DNA of 64,000 nt from contig NZ_MVAD01000001.1 of the NCBI RefSeq assembly GCF_002007115.1, positions 868,001 through 932,000 of the forward strand, given 5' to 3'. Numbering within the stretch: position 1 is the first letter of the stretch; every line of letters begins with the position of its first letter. This document shows, in pieces, positions 62,377-64,000 of the stretch. The translations under genes were made by a program, and so were the position numbers. Source of the DNA: Massilia sp. KIM. GTDB lineage: Bacteria > Pseudomonadota > Gammaproteobacteria > Burkholderiales > Burkholderiaceae_D. The notes under the pieces were generated by a model. The model ran no database searches and had not been told where the DNA came from. It saw only the letters and a program-made list of their open reading frames with translations.

Positions 62377-63006
62377 TCAGCGACGACGGCGCAGCAGCAT
62401 GCCGGCCAGGCCGGCGCCCAGCAGGGCGAGACTGGCCGGCTCCGGCACCTGCCCACCGCCGCCCCCGCCACCACCCGGCTCACCCACGTAGACCCAGTGG
62501 CTCAGGCGCCCGATTTCACAAGTGGCCGCCGCCGGTTTCGGATCCTTGGGCGGCTTGCCTCCGCCCCCGCCTCCGGCCTTGGCAGTGGTGGTAGTGGTTG
62601 GGGCCGTGCAGTTCGGGGCCAGGCCGCTCACCTGCTCGCTGGTAAAGACCAGCTGCGTCAAGTCCTCGACGTTTTCAAAGAAATAGTGATCGGCAGTGCC
62701 CGCCGGGAAGGAGCCGGTGCCGAACTTCATCACGAAGAAGCCCGGCTGGGCAGGCGCCACGTCGATGACCCAGAAGCCGGAGTCCCAGTATGCGGTCGGG
62801 GAGTCATCGCGCACTAGATCGGCCTCGACGTAATCATTGCCGGTCAAGTCCTCGAATTCAAGTAAGAGATCCGGATTGCCGGAATTGCCGAGCAATTTGG
62901 AGCCGATGAGCTTATCCGCAATTGGAATGGCTTGGGCAGCGCCGCACAGCAACGCGCTGCCGGCGATTGCGGCGATTGCAGCGGCTTTGAGTTTGGACAA
63001 CTTCAT
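62377..63006 (-). CDS. PEP-CTERM sorting-domain protein
   Basis: A 209-residue protein from ATG 63006, with AAAGGGA upstream. A signal peptide (LKAAAIAAIAGSALLCGAAQ) is followed by a globular part and two Gly-rich stretches (about 140-153 and just before the C-terminus). The PEP-CTERM signal follows: VPEPASLALLGAG, a hydrophobic helix, and a terminal RRRR. Such proteins are cut and handed on by exosortase (EpsH-type) and are usually tied to exopolysaccharide or floc formation. No exosortase gene is in the window. A sigma-54 promoter lies 40 bases upstream. Confidence 0.93.
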   Translation of the reverse strand: MKLSKLKAAAIAAIAGSALLCGAAQAIPIADKLIGSKLLGNSGNPDLLLEFEDLTGNDYVEADLVRDDSPTAYWDSGFWVIDVAPAQPGFFVMKFGTGSFPAGTADHYFFENVEDLTQLVFTSEQVSGLAPNCTAPTTTTTAKAGGGGGGKPPKDPKPAAATCEIGRLSHWVYVGEPGGGGGGGGQVPEPASLALLGAGLAGMLLRRRR

Positions 63007-63044
63007 GACGATCCCTTTCAGACTTGTTGTAATGCCTGAAGCAA

Positions 63045-63060
63045 TGCAAAGGGCATGCCA
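63045..63060 (-). promoter_or_regulatory. Sigma-54 (RpoN) promoter of the PEP-CTERM gene
   Basis: On the minus strand TGGCATGCCCTTTGCA has the -24 GG and -12 GC exactly ten bases apart, as in the sigma-54 consensus TGGCAC-N5-TTGCW (one base differs). Transcription would start near 63035, about 28 bases before the ATG. RpoN with the PrsK/PrsR system is known to control PEP-CTERM genes in related organisms. No further sites were identified in 63061-63190. Confidence 0.75.
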
Positions 63061-63190
63061 TGTCACCTAAATACCTGAGTTTACGTAGGATTTGTCTTAC
63101 GGTGACTCAACCGGATGTCGCGGATGTAAAGTAAACCGACAGTTACGACCCGGTTATTTCTTGGCGTCGGGAAACGCGATGGCCGTGAAA

Positions 63191-63937
63191 TCAGAAACTC
63201 TCGTCTGCGCCCAGGTAGCGCCACTGCCCCGGCGGCAAGTCGCCCAGCTTCACGCGGCCGATGCGCACCCGTTTCAGGCCGATCACTTTCAGCCCCACCA
63301 TGTCGCACATGCGCCGGATCTGGCGCTTGCGGCCCTCCTTGAGCACGAAACTGAGCTGGTCCTCGTTCTGCCAGCGCACCTTGGCCGGCAGCAGCGGCTT
63401 GCCGTCCATCCACAGGCCGTGGTTGAGCTTCTTGAGATCGGCGTCCGGCAGCTTGCCCGGCTTGGTGTACTGCACCCGCACCAGGTATTCTTTGTCGATC
63501 GCCGTGTTCTCGCCGATCAGTTGCTTGGCGATGCGGCCGTCCTGTGTCAGGACCAGCAGGCCGACCGAGTCGATGTCCAGGCGCCCGGCCGGCACCAGGC
63601 TGCGCAACTGGGTCGGGTGGAACTGCTCGGGTGAGGGATCCTCGGCCCAGCGGTTCTCGGGCTTGATCAGGGTGACCGCCGGCTTGTAGCCGTCCTCGGC
63701 CTGGCCGCTGACGAAGCCGACCGGCTTGTTGATCAGGACCGTGACGCGCTTGGACTGCTCGGCCGCCGCCTGGCGTTCGACCGTGATTTTCTGGTGCGGC
63801 AGCACCTTGCTGCCCAGCTCGTTGACCACCTTGCCGTCGACCCGCACCCAGCCCTTGGCAATCCAGTCATCGGCCTCGCGGCGGGAGCACAGGCCGAGTT
63901 CGGACATGCGTTTGGACAGGCGGAGCGGTTCGGTCAT
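63191..63937 (-). CDS. rluF: RluF-like 23S rRNA pseudouridine synthase
   Basis: A 248-residue enzyme. An S4-type RNA-binding domain ([20 protein letters not shown], about 6-50) precedes an RsuA-family catalytic domain with D121 in [15 protein letters not shown]. The C-terminal motif [20 protein letters not shown] carries the RQIRRMC string seen in RluF (and related to RluE). It makes pseudouridine in 23S rRNA, with U2604 as the likely site by family. It is cytoplasmic. It is followed by no clear terminator before the promoter region of the PEP-CTERM gene. Confidence 0.85.
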   Translation of the reverse strand: MTEPLRLSKRMSELGLCSRREADDWIAKGWVRVDGKVVNELGSKVLPHQKITVERQAAAEQSKRVTVLINKPVGFVSGQAEDGYKPAVTLIKPENRWAEDPSPEQFHPTQLRSLVPAGRLDIDSVGLLVLTQDGRIAKQLIGENTAIDKEYLVRVQYTKPGKLPDADLKKLNHGLWMDGKPLLPAKVRWQNEDQLSFVLKEGRKRQIRRMCDMVGLKVIGLKRVRIGRVKLGDLPPGQWRYLGADESF

Positions 63938-63967
63938 CGGTAATGCGGGTAAAAAAGAGAAAGGGAA

Positions 63968-64000
63968 TCAGATCTTGAGCGCGTCCAGCAGCTCGGTCTC
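63968..64000 (-). CDS. C-terminal end of an unidentified gene (continues beyond window)
   Basis: The last ten codons of a minus-strand frame (ETELLDALKI, stop TGA at 63968-63970) lie at the window edge, 30 bases before rluF. They are too short to identify. Coding is inferred only from the open frame and the tight spacing upstream of rluF. Confidence 0.4.
   Translation of the reverse strand, partial: ETELLDALKI

Overview
The window is 64 kb of very GC-rich chromosome with long, tightly packed genes, GTG and TTG starts and ATGA stop/start overlaps. Gene content points to a betaproteobacterium of the Oxalobacteraceae, probably the Massilia/Telluria/Duganella group: a pilW-pilX-pilY1 pilin cluster, smc/zipA/ligA, an H-NS-family protein with a C-terminal 'GRGRKPGW' motif, DUF1631 and DUF3108 proteins, a PEP-CTERM protein and KaiC-like signalling. 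The genus is inferred from gene content and was not tested by any search. I see no rRNA, tRNA, insertion sequence, prophage or CRISPR array.

Layout. 1-5.8 kb: end of a minor-pilin operon with the pilus-tip adhesin PilY1. 6-12.6 kb: release factor 3, a DUF3108 protein, a TPR protein, an M48 protease, a small outer-membrane barrel and an H-NS-like protein. 12.8-14.6 kb: a chemoreceptor-like protein with an abnormal signalling tip, preceded by a short reading frame. 14.6-19.4 kb: the glycine-cleavage operon gcvT-gcvH-gcvP behind a tandem glycine riboswitch. 19.6-23.8 kb: a ClpP-like protein, a KGG-type stress protein, DUF1631 and TerC. 23.9-35.4 kb: smc, a hybrid histidine kinase, zipA, ligA, galU, def and a small barrel protein. 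35.7-42.4 kb: a DUF885 peptidase, then a signalling island of hybrid kinase, small unknown protein, double-domain KaiC-like ATPase and a second, paralogous hybrid kinase. 42.4-50.2 kb: SDR/LysR pair, NTF2-like protein, aminotransferase, POT peptide transporter, amidohydrolase-like protein and a BNR-repeat lipoprotein. 50.4-57 kb: GH31 enzyme, LysE exporter, metallophosphoesterase lipoprotein, exonuclease III. 57-60.1 kb: a polar amino-acid ABC transporter. 60.1-64 kb: a cyclic-di-GMP-I-type riboswitch in front of a secreted S8 protease, a PEP-CTERM protein behind a sigma-54 promoter, and an RluF-like pseudouridine synthase.

How parts fit together. Several genes concern the cell surface and lifestyle switching: PilY1, a secreted protease under an apparent c-di-GMP riboswitch, and a PEP-CTERM protein with a sigma-54 promoter (PEP-CTERM genes are known to be RpoN/PrsK-PrsR controlled in some relatives). 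The KaiC-like cluster is the most system-like unit: three overlapping or adjacent genes behind an AT-rich promoter, with a paralogous kinase just upstream. It has no KaiA or KaiB, and the KaiC lacks the Ser/Thr autophosphorylation pair by my hand alignment, so a signalling switch rather than a clock is the more likely role. Two 84-bp copies of a palindromic extragenic repeat lie 30 kb apart and show one compensatory base-pair change.
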